Origin: Nonomuraea longispora
GTDB lineage: Bacteria > Actinomycetota > Actinomycetes > Streptosporangiales > Streptosporangiaceae
Length of the DNA stretch: 64,000 nucleotides
Direction of reading: 5' to 3'
NCBI RefSeq assembly: GCF_004348345.1
Contig: NZ_SMJZ01000016.1
Location: 1-64,000, forward strand
Part shown: piece after piece, positions 41,917 to 49,983 of the stretch
Position numbering within the stretch: the first letter of the stretch is position 1
Layout: each line of letters begins with the position of its first letter
Notes under the pieces: model-generated
Seen by the model: the letters and a program-made list of their open reading frames with translations, nothing else
Database searches by the model: none
What the model was told of the DNA's origin: nothing
Position numbers and translations under genes: made by a program

Positions 41917-42954
41917 ATGACCTTCGACCACGCCGCCCGCCGGGAGCGGCTCGCCGGGCTGCTGCCCGCCCACGAGGTCCAGGCCCTGCTCGTCACCTCG
42001 CCCGAGAACGTCCGCTACCTGACCGGGCTGGCCAGCTCCAACGCGGCCGTGCTCGTCAGGGCCGACGGGTCGGCGCTGCTGGCCACCGACAACCGCTACA
42101 TCGACGTGGCACGCGACCTCGACGTGCCGGCGGTCGAGGCGTCCGACGTGGCGGGAGCGCTGGCGGCGCCGGGGACCGGCATCGAGGCGGCGAGCATGAG
42201 CGTGGCCACCTACCGCCGGCTGGGCGAGGGGCTGGTCCCGCTCGGGCCGGTGGTGGAGGTGTTGCGGACGGTCAAGGACGACGCCGAGCTGGCGTTGCTG
42301 CGTACCGCATGCGAGCTCACCGACCAGGCCTTCGCCGACGTGGCGGAGCGGATCGCCCCCGGAATGACCGAGCGCGACCTGGCTCGCCTGCTCGAGAACC
42401 GCATGACCGAGCTGGGCGCCGACAGGCCCGCGTTCGACACGATCGTGGCCGCCGGCGAGAACGGCGCGATCCCGCACCACGCCCCCACCACCCGGGAGCT
42501 GCGCGCCGGTGACCTGGTCACCATGGACTTCGGCGCCCGCCACCGCGGCTACCACGCCGACATGACGCGCACGGTCAGCCTGGGCCCGCCCGCCGGCTGG
42601 CAGCGCGAGCTGTACGACCTGGTCGCCGAGGCGCAGCGGGCGGGCCGTCACGCGGTCGTCCCCGGAGCGCCGGTGGGCGACGTGGACGCCGCCGCCCGGT
42701 CCGTGATCGCCGGAGCGGGTCACGCCGAGCACTTCAGGCACGGTCTGGGGCACGGAGTCGGGCTCCAGATCCACGAGGAGCCGTTCCTGGGTCCCTCTCG
42801 GACCGGTAGACTAGAGGATCGAGTTCCGATCACCGTCGAGCCTGGGGTCTACCTTCCGGGCCGGGGCGGCGTTCGCATTGAGGACACGCTGGTGACACGC
42901 GAGGGCGGGCCGGAACTTTTCACCAGGACCACCAAGGAGCTGCTCGTCCTTTAG
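41917..42954 (+). CDS. pepP: M24-family Xaa-Pro aminopeptidase
   Basis: 345 residues: an N-terminal creatinase-like domain ([13 protein letters not shown]) and a pita-bread M24 catalytic domain. The five metal ligands are seen in [19 protein letters not shown] (two Asp), [10 protein letters not shown] (His), [17 protein letters not shown] (two Glu). It releases N-terminal residues before proline. It lies 25 bp upstream of efp, a conserved pair. A patch of rare codons near the 3' end may hide a promoter for efp. Confidence 0.93.
   Translation: MTFDHAARRERLAGLLPAHEVQALLVTSPENVRYLTGLASSNAAVLVRADGSALLATDNRYIDVARDLDVPAVEASDVAGALAAPGTGIEAASMSVATYRRLGEGLVPLGPVVEVLRTVKDDAELALLRTACELTDQAFADVAERIAPGMTERDLARLLENRMTELGADRPAFDTIVAAGENGAIPHHAPTTRELRAGDLVTMDFGARHRGYHADMTRTVSLGPPAGWQRELYDLVAEAQRAGRHAVVPGAPVGDVDAAARSVIAGAGHAEHFRHGLGHGVGLQIHEEPFLGPSRTGRLEDRVPITVEPGVYLPGRGGVRIEDTLVTREGGPELFTRTTKELLVL
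42784..42812 (+). promoter_or_regulatory. Possible efp promoter embedded in pepP
   Basis: TTCCTG (42784-42789) and TAGACT (42807-42812) are 17 bp apart, about 170 bp upstream of efp. The pepP codons here are AGA CTA GAG GAT CGA GTT, a run of codons otherwise rare in this GC-rich gene, which suggests selection on the DNA and not on the protein. Confidence 0.45.
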
Positions 42955-42979
42955 AGCGGCCACACGCGGGAGAGAACGA

Positions 42980-43540
42980 GTGGCGACGACCAACGACCTG
43001 AAGAACGGCATGGTGCTGAGGCTCGACGGCGGGGAGCTCTGGGCCGTCGTGGAATTCCAGCACGTCAAGCCGGGCAAGGGCGGCGCGTTCGTGCGCACCA
43101 AACTCAAGAACGTCCTGTCGGGCAAGGTTCTCGACAAGACGTTCAACGCCGGCGTCAAGGTCGAGGTGGCCAACGTCGACAAGCGCGAGATGCAGTTCTC
43201 CTACAAGGACGGCGACGAGTTCGTGTTCATGGACACCGAGACCTACGACATGGTCAACGTGCCCAGCGCGACGGTCGGCACCGCGGCCAGCTACATGCTG
43301 GAGAACACCCTGGCCACGGTGGCCTTCAACGAGGGCTCCGCGCTCTACGTCGATCTGCCCGCGGCCGTCGAGCTGACCATCTCGGAGACCGAGCCCGGCC
43401 TGCAGGGCGACCGCTCCACCGGCGGCACCAAGCCCGCCACGCTGGAGACCGGCGCCGAGATCAAGGTTCCGCTGTTCATCACCACCGGGGAGAAGGTCAA
43501 GGTCGACACCCGCAGCGGCGAATACCTCGGCCGGGCCTGA
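42980..43540 (+). CDS. efp: Translation elongation factor P
   Basis: EF-P relieves ribosome stalling at polyproline stretches. 186 residues in three beta-barrel domains; the domain I tip loop [15 protein letters not shown] carries the residue that is modified in other bacteria, and the C-terminal signature around [18 protein letters not shown] is intact. GTG start with GGGAGAG 6 nt upstream. It is relevant that several proteins of this window contain polyproline runs. nusB begins 2 bp later. Confidence 0.97.
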   Translation: MATTNDLKNGMVLRLDGGELWAVVEFQHVKPGKGGAFVRTKLKNVLSGKVLDKTFNAGVKVEVANVDKREMQFSYKDGDEFVFMDTETYDMVNVPSATVGTAASYMLENTLATVAFNEGSALYVDLPAAVELTISETEPGLQGDRSTGGTKPATLETGAEIKVPLFITTGEKVKVDTRSGEYLGRA

Positions 43541-43541
43541 G

Positions 43542-43952
43542 GTGTCGGCACGCGGCAAAGCACGCAGGCGGGCACTCGACATCCTTTTCGAGGCCGAGTT
43601 GCGCGACGAGGATCCGCTGAAGATCCTTGCCGAGCGGGTGGAGCGGCAGGAGCCGCCGGTCAACGAATACACTTCGGCCCTCGTCGAGGGCGTCGCCCGG
43701 CACAACGAGCGCATCGACGAGCTGATCACGACCTACGCCGAGGGATGGACCCTCGACCGCATGCCGGTGGTCGACCGCAATCTGCTGCGCGGCGGCACGT
43801 ACGAACTGCTGTGGATGCCCGACGTGCCCGAGGGCGTGGTCATCAGCGAGTGGGTGCACCTGGCGGGGGAGCTCTCGACCGACGAGTCCCCCCAGTTCGT
43901 CAACGGCCTGCTGGCCCGCTTCAAGCAACTCAAGCCAAGCCTCACCCTTTAG
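43542..43952 (+). CDS. nusB: Transcription antitermination protein NusB
   Basis: NusB binds boxA RNA with NusE to support rRNA transcription and processing. The all-helical 136-residue protein has KARRRALDILFEAELRD at the N-terminus and VDRNLLRGGTYELLW and SPQFVNGLLARF in the C-terminal half. GTG start. In Streptomyces the efp-nusB pair lies next to bldD and pyrR; here it is about 43 kb from pyrR. Confidence 0.96.
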   Translation: MSARGKARRRALDILFEAELRDEDPLKILAERVERQEPPVNEYTSALVEGVARHNERIDELITTYAEGWTLDRMPVVDRNLLRGGTYELLWMPDVPEGVVISEWVHLAGELSTDESPQFVNGLLARFKQLKPSLTL

Positions 43953-44049
43953 ACACCCTTTTTCCCGCCGTCATGGCCGCGAGTTCGGGGTACGTTCCAA
44001 CCACGGCGGCTCCCGTACGACGTGTGCGGGCCTGTCCGGCATGCGGGAC

Positions 44050-44080
44050 AAGGGCGCGTCACCAGCCGCGACGCGCCCTT
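44050..44080 (+). terminator. Intrinsic-type terminator after nusB
   Basis: AAGGGCGCGTC (44050-44060) and GACGCGCCCTT (44070-44080) pair perfectly over 11 bp with a 9-nt loop and are followed by CTTCCT. It lies about 100 bp after nusB and just before the next leaderless promoter. Confidence 0.75.
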
Positions 44081-44096
44081 CTTCCTGCTGTCCGGC

Positions 44097-44102
44097 TAAG
44101 GT
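44097..44102 (+). promoter_or_regulatory. Leaderless-type -10 box
   Basis: TAAGGT is 7 nt before ATG 44110, supporting that ATG over in-frame upstream codons. Confidence 0.45.
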
Positions 44103-44109
44103 GCGCACC

Positions 44110-44454
44110 ATGGTGACGGAAGAGGACGTGCGCGGGCTCGCGCTGGCGCTGCCCGCGACGACCGAGAAGACCATGTACGGCACGCCCGCCTTCTACGTGC
44201 GCGGCAAGTGGTTCGCCCGGATGAGGGAAGAGGGCGACGTGCTCGTCCTCCCGGTGTCCGCCGAGGAGGAGAAGGCCGGGCTCATCGCGGCCGAGCCGGC
44301 CACGTTCTTCACCACCCCGCACTACGACGGGCATGCGATCGTGCTCGTGCGGTTGGGGGCGGTGGACGCCGGGGAGCTGCGCGAACTGCTGACCGAGGCG
44401 TGGCGGTTGCGGGCGCCGAGGCGGCTGGCGGCCGAGCTCGACGACCACGCCTGA
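44110..44454 (+). CDS. MmcQ/YjbR-family protein
   Basis: 114 residues beginning MVTEEDVRGLALALPATTEKTMYGTP-like (the start and YGTPAFYVRGKWFARM are typical of MmcQ/YjbR, a CyaY-like fold). The family has been suggested to bind DNA, but its function is unclear. Ends in the family's common WRLRAPRRLAAE. Appears monocistronic. Confidence 0.85.
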   Translation: MVTEEDVRGLALALPATTEKTMYGTPAFYVRGKWFARMREEGDVLVLPVSAEEEKAGLIAAEPATFFTTPHYDGHAIVLVRLGAVDAGELRELLTEAWRLRAPRRLAAELDDHA

Positions 44455-44710
44455 CCGTGCCGTCCCGCACGGCCACCACGCGTCCGGCCGGCGGAATGGC
44501 CACCGCGCCCGGCCGTGCGGGAGTCCGGACACCGACCGTGACAGGGCGCGGCGCCCGGGACCGGCGCCCGGGACCGGCGCAGCGGGTCGCGCTACGGGGG
44601 AGCGGGCGATCGCGCGCACCGCGTAGGCTGGGCCCATCCGCGGAGGAGCCGTTCGCGAAGTGCGCGTTCGCCAGGGCGCCGGTCGCGAGGGAAAGGGAGG
44701 CGAGCCGACG
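44455..44710. other. Spacer with a 13-bp tandem duplication
   Basis: This non-coding gap of about 250 bp contains CGGCGCCCGGGAC at 44549-44561 and 44562-44574 plus a partial third copy, a GC-rich slippage repeat. TAGGCT at 44625-44630 is a possible -10 box for the following methyltransferase gene. Confidence 0.6.
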
Positions 44711-45463
44711 TTGCGTGCTGAAGGCGTCACGAGGACCCCGGCGGTGCGGACCGCCGTCGTCTGGGACGCGTTGCGTTCCGTGCTGGCGGAGCGGGCCGCG
44801 TCCACCGGGCGCGAGCGGCTCGGCATCGTCGACGCGGGCGGCGGCACCGGCGGGTTCGCCGTGCCCCTGGCGGCGCTCGGCCATGACGTCACCGTGGTCG
44901 ACCCGAGCCCCGACTCCCTGGCCGCGCTCGAACGCCGCGCCAAGGAGCAGGGCGTGGGCGTGCGCGCGCTGCAGGGGGACGCCGCCGACCTGGGCGAGCT
45001 GCTCAGCCGCGACAGCGCCGACCTGGTGCTCTGCCACAGCGTGCTGGAATACGTCGAAGATCCGATCGGCGCGCTGACCGCCGTCGCCGGCCTGCTGCGC
45101 AGGGGCGGGGCCGTGAGCGTGCTGGCCGCCAACCCGGTCGCCAGCGCGATCCACCGGGCGCTCGCCGGTCAGTTCGACGAGGCCAGGTCGGTGCTCGACG
45201 ACCCGAAGGGGAGCTGGGGCGAGCGCGATCCCACGCCCCGGCGCTTCGCCGCCGCCACGCTGGTCGAACTGCTGGGCGCCACCGGGTTCTCCATCGGCGC
45301 CGTCCACGGTGTGCGGGTCTTCGCCGACCTGGTGCCGAGCAGGCTCGTCGACGGCGAGCCCGGCGCCGCGGACGCGCTCGTCGCGCTCGAGCAGGCGGCC
45401 TCGACCCACCCGGTGCTGAGAGACATCGCCACCCAGCTGCACGTGCTCGGCCACAGGACCTGA
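44711..45463 (+). CDS. Class I SAM-dependent methyltransferase
   Basis: A Rossmann methyltransferase with motif I LGIVDAGGGTGGFAVPLA, the acidic residue after strand 2 (VTVVDPSPDSL), VLQGDAADLGEL-like motif II region and CHSVLEYVEDP motif III. The remainder, with WGERDPTPRRFAAATLVELL, resembles CmoA/UbiE-like tRNA or small-molecule methyltransferases; the substrate is not known. Start uncertain: TTG 44711 has GAAAGGGAGG 10 nt upstream, while GTG 44660 has GGAGGAG 11 nt upstream. 250 residues from TTG. Confidence 0.78.
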   Translation: MRAEGVTRTPAVRTAVVWDALRSVLAERAASTGRERLGIVDAGGGTGGFAVPLAALGHDVTVVDPSPDSLAALERRAKEQGVGVRALQGDAADLGELLSRDSADLVLCHSVLEYVEDPIGALTAVAGLLRRGGAVSVLAANPVASAIHRALAGQFDEARSVLDDPKGSWGERDPTPRRFAAATLVELLGATGFSIGAVHGVRVFADLVPSRLVDGEPGAADALVALEQAASTHPVLRDIATQLHVLGHRT

Positions 45464-45563
45464 GCCCCGCCGACCGGCACCGGTGCGGCGGAGATCGCGC
45501 CTTACCAGCGTCAGGAAGGAAAGATCGATGCCAGCCCCCCTCGGTGTAGAACGCCCGTTCGGA

Positions 45564-45569
45564 TAGACT
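45564..45569 (+). promoter_or_regulatory. Leaderless-type -10 box of dinB
   Basis: TAGACT lies 6 nt before the dinB GTG. No LexA box was recognised by eye in the 100 bp upstream. Confidence 0.5.
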
Positions 45570-45575
45570 CGGCGC

Positions 45576-46817
45576 GTGTCTCGCAAGCAGATCACCGGCA
45601 TCGGCCCCGCTCCGCGGACCGGGGTCGATGACAGCGGCTGCCCGATCCTCCATGTCGACATGGACGCCTTCTACGCCAGCGTCGAGCTGCTCGGGCGGCC
45701 CGAGCTGCGCGGCCGGCCGGTGATCGTCGGCTCTCCCGCGGGGCGCGGCGTCGTGCTCAGCGCCACCTACGAGGCCAGGGCCTACGGAGTGCACTCGGCG
45801 ATGCCGATGAGCAGGGCCCGCCGGCTGTGCCCTCGCGCCACGGTCATCCCGCCCAGCCACGGCAAATACTCCGAGGTCTCCAAGGGCGTCATGGAGATCT
45901 TCCACGCGATCACCCCGCTGGTCGAGCCGATCGCCTCGGATGAGGCGTTCCTCGACGTCGGGGGAGCCAGGCGCAGGCTCGGCCCGCCCGCGGCCGTCGC
46001 CGCCATGATCAGGGAGCAGGTCCTCGACCGCTACGGCATCACCTGCTCCGTCGGCGTGGCCGCGAGCAAATTCGTGGCAAAGCTCGCCTCCAAGCAGTGC
46101 AAGCCCGACGGGCTGCTGGTGGTGCCCGCCGGTGAGGTGGTCGCGTTCCTTCATCCGCTGCCCGTGTCGGCGCTCTGGGGGGTGGGGGAGCGCACCGAGC
46201 AGGCGCTGGTGCGGCTCGGCATCCGCACGGTCGGAGATCTGGCCAGGGTGCCGTCCAGCACCCTGCAGCGGGAGCTGGGGCAGGCCGTGGGCGGCCATCT
46301 CGCGGCGCTGGCCTGGGGGCGTGACGAACGCCCGGTGACCGCCCACGTGCCCGACAAGAGCATCGGCAACGAGGAGACGTTCGCGGCCGACGTGGACGAT
46401 CCCGAGGTGATCAAGCGGGAGTTGCTGCGCCTGTCGGAGCGGGTGGCCGCCCGGATGCGTAAGGGCGGACACGTGGGAAGAACGGTAAGTGTGAAGCTCC
46501 GCCGCGCCGATTTCAGCACGATCAACCGCTCGCGCACTCTTCGCGAGCCCACCGATGTGGCGCAGGTCATCTACGCCACCGCGTGCGAGCTGTTCGACGT
46601 GGCCGGCCTCGAACGTGTGAGGTTGCGCCTGGTGGGCGTGCGGATGGAGAGCCTGCGACCGGCCGGCGAAGCGGTGCGCCAGCTCACGCTGGGTGAGCGG
46701 GAGACCGGCTGGCGTGAGGCCGAACAGGCCATGGACAAGGCGATCCGGAGATTCGGTCCCGACGCGGTACTCCCAGCATCGCTCGTACGTGGCAAGCTTG
46801 ATGAAATAGAGACATGA
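45576..46817 (+). CDS. dinB: DNA polymerase IV (Y family)
   Basis: A translesion polymerase of 413 residues. Catalytic palm motifs: HVDMDAFYASVELL (first metal Asp), the YEARAYGVHSAMPM fingers, and SDEAFLDVGG (second acidic pair). Helix-hairpin-helix region LPVSALWGVGERTEQALVRL and the little-finger domain with RTVSVKLRRADFSTINRS follow. The C-terminus lacks an obvious beta-clamp motif of the QLxLF kind; LRQLTLGE-like residues (VRQLTLG) may serve. GTG start. Confidence 0.95.
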   Translation: MSRKQITGIGPAPRTGVDDSGCPILHVDMDAFYASVELLGRPELRGRPVIVGSPAGRGVVLSATYEARAYGVHSAMPMSRARRLCPRATVIPPSHGKYSEVSKGVMEIFHAITPLVEPIASDEAFLDVGGARRRLGPPAAVAAMIREQVLDRYGITCSVGVAASKFVAKLASKQCKPDGLLVVPAGEVVAFLHPLPVSALWGVGERTEQALVRLGIRTVGDLARVPSSTLQRELGQAVGGHLAALAWGRDERPVTAHVPDKSIGNEETFAADVDDPEVIKRELLRLSERVAARMRKGGHVGRTVSVKLRRADFSTINRSRTLREPTDVAQVIYATACELFDVAGLERVRLRLVGVRMESLRPAGEAVRQLTLGERETGWREAEQAMDKAIRRFGPDAVLPASLVRGKLDEIET

Positions 46818-47046
46818 CGTTCGATGTCCAGATTTAGAGGGACGTCAGTGTCCCAGTTTTGGGGGAAGGAGGACGAGATGGGTCACAATGGAGCCATGAC
46901 GTCACCTCCGGTTTGGTCTGCGTTGGACGTTTGCTTTCGCCTGCGTCTACAGCCTCGTATCCTGGGGATGACCGACCGCGAGGTTCGGACACCCCGTGTC
47001 GTCCGTTGCCGTCTTCCCCGTCCTGGGGCCGTCCTTGGGAGGCGCC
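46818..47046. other. dinB-DUF3040 spacer with a possible small ORF
   Basis: 229 bp less GC-rich than average. A perfect AAGGAGG (46866-46872) precedes ATG 46878 by 5 nt, opening a 60-codon frame to 47060 that would overlap the next gene. Its codon usage is not actinobacterial, so it is not called as a gene. TATCCT (46958-46963) is a possible -10 for the DUF3040 gene. Confidence 0.4.
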
Positions 47047-47463
47047 GTGCCGCTCTCTGAGCACGAGCAGCGCTTGCTCGACCAGATCGAGCAGGCCCTC
47101 TACGCCGAGGACCCGAAGTGGGCCAACACCGTACGGATCAGTGACCCGCGCAGCCATTACAAGCGACGCCTGGTCAAAGCCTCCATCGGCTTTGCCCTCG
47201 GCGTCGTCATCATGATGGTCGGCGTGGTCGTCAGTGGCAGTGCCCTGATCCCGCTCGGCGTCGGCGGTTTCGTGGTCATGCTCGCCGCGTGTTTGTGGGG
47301 CTTGTCCAGCTGGAAACGTATGAATGGGTTCGGTGACTCGCCCCCGGCCGCCCCCGGTGGCGGCACGGCCGCACCTCGGGGCAAACAGCCCCGCAGAGGC
47401 AACCGTGGCACCTTCATGGAGCGTATGGAAGAGCGCTGGCGCCGTCGCCACGACGAGCGCTGA
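47047..47463 (+). CDS. DUF3040 membrane protein
   Basis: 138 residues: the DUF3040 start MPLSEHEQRLLDQIEQALYAEDP, two hydrophobic helices (about 44-62 and 67-84) and a basic, Gly/Pro/Arg-rich C-terminal tail. The family is actinobacterial, lies just before the dcw region in many genomes, and has no established function; a link to cell envelope or division is guessed from position. GTG start with GGGAGG 4 nt upstream. Confidence 0.9.
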   Translation: MPLSEHEQRLLDQIEQALYAEDPKWANTVRISDPRSHYKRRLVKASIGFALGVVIMMVGVVVSGSALIPLGVGGFVVMLAACLWGLSSWKRMNGFGDSPPAAPGGGTAAPRGKQPRRGNRGTFMERMEERWRRRHDER

Positions 47464-47475
47464 CGCACCGGAAAG

Positions 47476-47513
47476 CGTGCGGCCGCTCCCCTGACCAGGG
47501 GAGCGGCCGCACG
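47476..47513. terminator. Bidirectional terminator between DUF3040 and tgpA
   Basis: CGTGCGGCCGCTCCCCT (47476-47492) and its exact complement (47497-47513) form a 17-bp stem with a 4-nt loop; CGGAA/TTCCG extends it beyond a 2-nt bulge. It is placed between the convergent gene ends. Confidence 0.85.
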
Positions 47514-47526
47514 TTCCGTCATGTGG

Positions 47527-49983
47527 TCATGATCCCTTGGGCGCCGCCGTCCGCCGCAGCCTGATGTTCTCCAGCAGGTCGAACCCGTCGAGCAGGCCCT
47601 CACCCATGCGCCGCAGCCGGTGCAGCGTCGACGGGGGCAGCAGCACCGCCCTGATCCGCCTGCCGCGCGACACCGTGGCCGCCAGGGCCTGCCGCACCTG
47701 GCGCAGGTCCTTGCTCATGGGCGCGGTCCGGCCGGGGTCCCTGGCGTACATCGCGCGCTCGATCGCCGACGCGACGGCCGAGACGGCCGCCGCGGAGTCC
47801 GGGTCGAGCTCGTACTGCTGGGTCAGCCGCCGGGCCAGTGCCCGCGGCGTCTCGCTGCCCTCGCGGGCCATCCCGTAGTCGTACAGCACGTCGTCCAGCT
47901 CCGCCCAGACGGCCGCCACCCAGGGGACGGCGTTCCCGCCGCCCTTGCCCGGCGCCTTCCCTGGTGCCTTCCCCGGCGGCGCCGGCGGCGCTGACGGCCG
48001 CGGCGCCTTCTCCCTCAGGGTGCGCACGCGCCTGTTCCGCGCGACCAGCCGCACCCCCGCGGGGATCAGCAGGAGCACCAGCAGCGCGCCCGCGCCGATG
48101 CCGATCTGGCCGATCAGCGGCATCGAGTCGTCCGGCGGCAGCCCGCCGGTCGCGGCCTGGGCCTCGCGGTCCAGCTGCCGCTCGTTGCGCCGGGCCTGCG
48201 GGTCCTGCGGCTCGTCGGCCGGGGAGCCGCTCTCTTCCGTCGACGGCGTCGACTCCTCGGCCGTGTCGGTGCTCGGCCTGGGCAGCGAGTACGGAGGCAC
48301 ACGCGCGCTGCCCTGGCCGACCGACCCCGACGGGGTCGGCTCGAACGGCAGCCAGCCCACGCCCTCGAAGTACAGCTCGGGCCAGGAGTGCGAGTCGTTG
48401 GTGCCGACCGTCCACCGGTCGCCGATCTTCATGCCGCCCGTGTAGCCGATCGCCACCCGCGACGGGATGCCCACGAGCCTGGCCAGCACCGCCATGGACG
48501 CGGCGAACTGCTCGCAGTAGCCCGCCCGGTCACGCAGCAGGAAGTCCCGCAGCGCCGAGTTGCTGTGCCCCCGCGTGCGCAGGTTGTAGGTGAAACCGCC
48601 GTCCGTGGTGAAGAAGCGCTGCAGCTTCACCGCCGCCTCGTACGTGGTCGAGGCGCTACGGGTGACCCGCTCGGCCAGCGCGGCGATCTCGGGCGGCAGG
48701 TTGTCCGGCAGCGCCAGGTACCGGTCGTCGACCCTCGGCTGCTCCCCGTCGAGCGAGTCGAGCAGGTCCGGCGTCGGCTCCGGCTCGCTCGACGCCACGT
48801 CGTACTCCAGGCCGGCGGCCTCGTCACGGGTGGAGAAGACCATGAGCGTGTCGACGTCGGCCCGCCAGTCGCCGTCCACCCGGATCTGCCGGGCCGGGTA
48901 CGGCAGCGGCAGGAACGACAGCCGGGAGACCTCGTCGCTGATGCGGATGTTCGTGACCACCTTGTTGACCTTCGGCTTCCGGCTGAGCCCGGGAGGGTCG
49001 GGCAGCGGGCCGTTGTCCGTCCGGTTCTGCGGCGCACCCTTCGGCTCGGTCATGCCGAACTGCTGGCCGTCGAACCGGTCGAGCGAGTAGATCCGCAGGT
49101 ATCTGGCCTGGTCGTCGTTGTTGCTGTAGGTGAGGACCTCCCGCCGCTCGGGCAGCTCCAGCTGACCCTTCAGGTTCGCGACCGGGTCGGCGATGCTGAT
49201 CGAGTTGCCCCGCCCCGACCCGTTGCCGCCCACGCCGAAGGTGAAGAACGACACCGGCTCCATCGCCGGCAGCGCGGCCGGCACCAGCACGGCCAGCGCG
49301 ATGGCGGCGAACCCGATGCGCTTGCCGGACAGGCGCAGGCCACTCGTGTCGGCCGTGGAAGGGGCGCCGTCATGCGGCTGCGCGGCACGGGTGGTGCGCC
49401 GCACGAGCACGGCCCGGCCCCAGTGCCCCACCCGCTCGCGCCCGTCGGCGATGAGCAGGCTGAGGAACCCCAGCGCGGCGAGGATGAAGGCGGGCCAGCT
49501 GATCGGGTCGGCCAGGATCGTGGCCGGCACCGTGGCCAGGGCCAGCAGCGGCAGCCCGGCCAGCGCCGCCCGCCGCAGCCGCGCGGCCAGCAGGTCCACG
49601 GTGATCGCGATGAGCGCCACGCCGCCCGTGGTCAGCAGCGTGATGCCGGCGGTCTCCGGCACGGGTGCGGCGAAGCGCTGGATGTCGGCCCAGCCGACAC
49701 CCAGCAGCCGGGCCAGCTCCGCGACCGAGCCCTTCGTCGGCACCACCAGCGCCCACGCCTCGTCCGACGTGAAGGTGACGGTCAGGTAGATCCACGTCGC
49801 GGCCAGCGCCACGAGCGGGGCCGCCCACGCGGGCAGCGACAGGCGGCTGGTGAGCAGACCCGCGGCCATCACCGCGAGCACGGCGCCGAGCGACGCCCAG
49901 AACCAGTCGCCGCCCTCGAAGAGCGGGTAGAGCAGGATCGCCGCGGTGAACGCGGCCACGCCCGAGGCGGCGGTGAGCCTCAT
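47527..49983 (-). CDS. TgpA-type transglutaminase-like membrane protein (DUF3488/DUF4129)
   Basis: 818 residues: six or so N-terminal membrane helices (to about 245), an external transglutaminase core, another helix (about 625-647) and a C-terminal DUF4129 domain. Catalytic Cys490 is in RAGYCEQFAASM and His532 in NDSHSWPELYFEG; the third position is Glu548 (PFEPT) where Asp is commoner. TgpA proteins are periplasmic or surface transglutaminase-fold enzymes and are essential in Pseudomonas; in actinomycetes they travel with MoxR and DUF58. Last gene of the minus operon, overlapping DUF58 by 4 bp. Confidence 0.9.
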   Translation of the reverse strand: MRLTAASGVAAFTAAILLYPLFEGGDWFWASLGAVLAVMAAGLLTSRLSLPAWAAPLVALAATWIYLTVTFTSDEAWALVVPTKGSVAELARLLGVGWADIQRFAAPVPETAGITLLTTGGVALIAITVDLLAARLRRAALAGLPLLALATVPATILADPISWPAFILAALGFLSLLIADGRERVGHWGRAVLVRRTTRAAQPHDGAPSTADTSGLRLSGKRIGFAAIALAVLVPAALPAMEPVSFFTFGVGGNGSGRGNSISIADPVANLKGQLELPERREVLTYSNNDDQARYLRIYSLDRFDGQQFGMTEPKGAPQNRTDNGPLPDPPGLSRKPKVNKVVTNIRISDEVSRLSFLPLPYPARQIRVDGDWRADVDTLMVFSTRDEAAGLEYDVASSEPEPTPDLLDSLDGEQPRVDDRYLALPDNLPPEIAALAERVTRSASTTYEAAVKLQRFFTTDGGFTYNLRTRGHSNSALRDFLLRDRAGYCEQFAASMAVLARLVGIPSRVAIGYTGGMKIGDRWTVGTNDSHSWPELYFEGVGWLPFEPTPSGSVGQGSARVPPYSLPRPSTDTAEESTPSTEESGSPADEPQDPQARRNERQLDREAQAATGGLPPDDSMPLIGQIGIGAGALLVLLLIPAGVRLVARNRRVRTLREKAPRPSAPPAPPGKAPGKAPGKGGGNAVPWVAAVWAELDDVLYDYGMAREGSETPRALARRLTQQYELDPDSAAAVSAVASAIERAMYARDPGRTAPMSKDLRQVRQALAATVSRGRRIRAVLLPPSTLHRLRRMGEGLLDGFDLLENIRLRRTAAPKGS

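Noticed and set aside
39297-41996. 899-codon minus-strand frame covering the pseudokinase region
   Set aside because: Only its last 69 codons (the XRE regulator) are genuine; the rest is antisense to the pseudokinase and DUF2975 genes in another frame.
44549-44580. GC-rich 13-bp repeat considered as a regulatory site
   Set aside because: Two and a half simple copies in a non-coding spacer are best explained by slippage.
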